Shown here one piece after another: positions 19,873 to 20,266 of a DNA stretch of 20,266 bases. Location: contig CARFUA010000017.1 of the NCBI GenBank assembly GCA_948976265.1, positions 1-20,266 on the forward strand, in the 5' to 3' direction. The position numbers were made by a program, and so were the translations under genes. Position 1 is the first letter of the stretch, and the number at the start of each line of letters is the position of its first letter. Source of the stretch: an uncultured Clostridia bacterium (GTDB taxonomy: Bacteria > Bacillota > Clostridia > TANB77 > CAG-508). The notes under the pieces are model-generated. The model was not told the origin of the DNA and did no database searches. It saw only the letters and a list, made by a program, of their open reading frames with translations.

Positions 19873-20266
19873 TTATGCTTCTGGCTTAGCTTCTGACTCC
19901 TCTGGTGTAGCTTCTTCTGATTGATTTTCTTCTGCACCATTATCGGATTCTTCAGTTGGCGTTAAGTCTATTTCATCAAAATTACTATCTTCATCCGTTG
20001 TATCTCCCGTTTCATCCGTTGTTTCTTCATTTTGAGTTTCATTTGATACAACTGATTTTAATTTCTCTACTCCAAATTTATTTAGATTTTCAAAGCATAC
20101 ATCTAATATAAAAACAATCGCAGATAGAATTAAAACAATCGATACAACTGCAAGTGTATTATTTACTAATTTTTTAAAGGTTGGCCAAGTAACTTTTTTT
20201 AATTCAGCTTTAACTTCTTTAAAAAAATTATTCTTTTTCTTATCTTTATTAACATCTTTCTTTGCC
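19873..20266 (-). CDS. secE: Protein translocase subunit SecE with a long acidic tail (5' end outside the window)
   Basis: SecE clamps SecY in the membrane. The N-terminus is cut by the right edge; 130 residues are visible. The core is FFKEVKAELKKVTWPTFKKL, with the SecE motif TWP, then one membrane helix (TLAVVSIVLILSAIVFILDV). After about 20 more residues comes a tail of 56 residues with 23 Asp/Glu and one Lys, rich in Thr, Ser and Pro (TTDETGDTTDEDSNFDEIDL). Usual Gram-positive SecE ends soon after the helix. The tail DNA includes a 21-base tandem repeat (ACAACGGATGAA twice). The gene lies 60 bases before the nusG start. Confidence 0.9.
   Translation of the reverse strand, partial: AKKDVNKDKKKNNFFKEVKAELKKVTWPTFKKLVNNTLAVVSIVLILSAIVFILDVCFENLNKFGVEKLKSVVSNETQNEETTDETGDTTDEDSNFDEIDLTPTEESDNGAEENQSEEATPEESEAKPEA

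Noticed and set aside
19743..19940. 65-codon frame on the minus strand
   Set aside because: It overlaps nusG and the end of secE in a different frame and is only a lysine-rich artefact of AT-rich DNA.

Overview
The window is AT-rich and every gene in it reads on the minus strand, so the biological order runs from high to low coordinates. It carries most of the ribosomal-protein superoperon of a low-GC Gram-positive bacterium, probably a Clostridia-type Firmicute. Evidence for this: rpsD lies directly after rpsK (the clostridial order), S14 and S4 are the zinc-binding forms, AGA is the common arginine codon, TGA acts as a stop, and there is a classic L10 leader. The genus cannot be named from the sequence, but a gut-type organism is plausible because of an APH(2'')-like resistance-gene remnant.

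Layout in transcription order. (1) 20266-16892: secE (cut by the edge), nusG, rplK, rplA, an L10-leader attenuator, rplJ, rplL and a terminator. (2) 16817-16355: a sigma-A promoter, tRNA-Val(UAC), tRNA-Asp(GUC), tRNA-Phe(GAA) and a terminator, with an AT-rich hairpin after each tRNA. (3) 16354-15096: an accessory island with an unrecognised 144-codon ORF of higher GC, a repeat, the C-terminal half of an APH(2'')-type phosphotransferase and a terminator. (4) 15065-14786: a consensus promoter and a roughly 240-nt structured rpsJ leader. (5) 14785-3765: S10 and spc operons, rpsJ-rplC-rplD-rplW-rplB-rpsS-rplV-rpsC-rplP-rpmC-rpsQ-rplN-rplX-rplE-rpsN-rpsH-rplF-rplR-rpsE-rplO-secY. (6) 3654-1912: adk, an unrecognised 82-residue gene, and map. 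(7) 1926-1: a second consensus promoter inside the end of map, then infA-rpmJ-rpsM-rpsK-rpsD (cut by the left edge).

Together these genes make large- and small-subunit ribosomal proteins, the Sec translocon core (SecY, SecE), a transcription elongation factor (NusG), translation initiation factor 1, adenylate kinase and methionine aminopeptidase. Two expected blocks are missing. rpmD (L30) is absent between rpsE and rplO, where three tandem 19-bp palindromes sit instead. The rpoB-rpoC/str block usually found between rplL and the S10 operon is absent too, and the tRNA cluster plus accessory island occupy that place.

The least ordinary aspect is the spacers. Several are much longer than is usual in this operon and hold palindromic or dispersed repeats, often starting within a few bases of a stop codon (after infA, rplF, rpsN, secY). 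Other points worth attention are the long acidic tail on SecE, mutually exclusive hairpins in the rpsJ leader, and the 82-residue gene between adk and map. I did not find a convincing new defence or mobile system.
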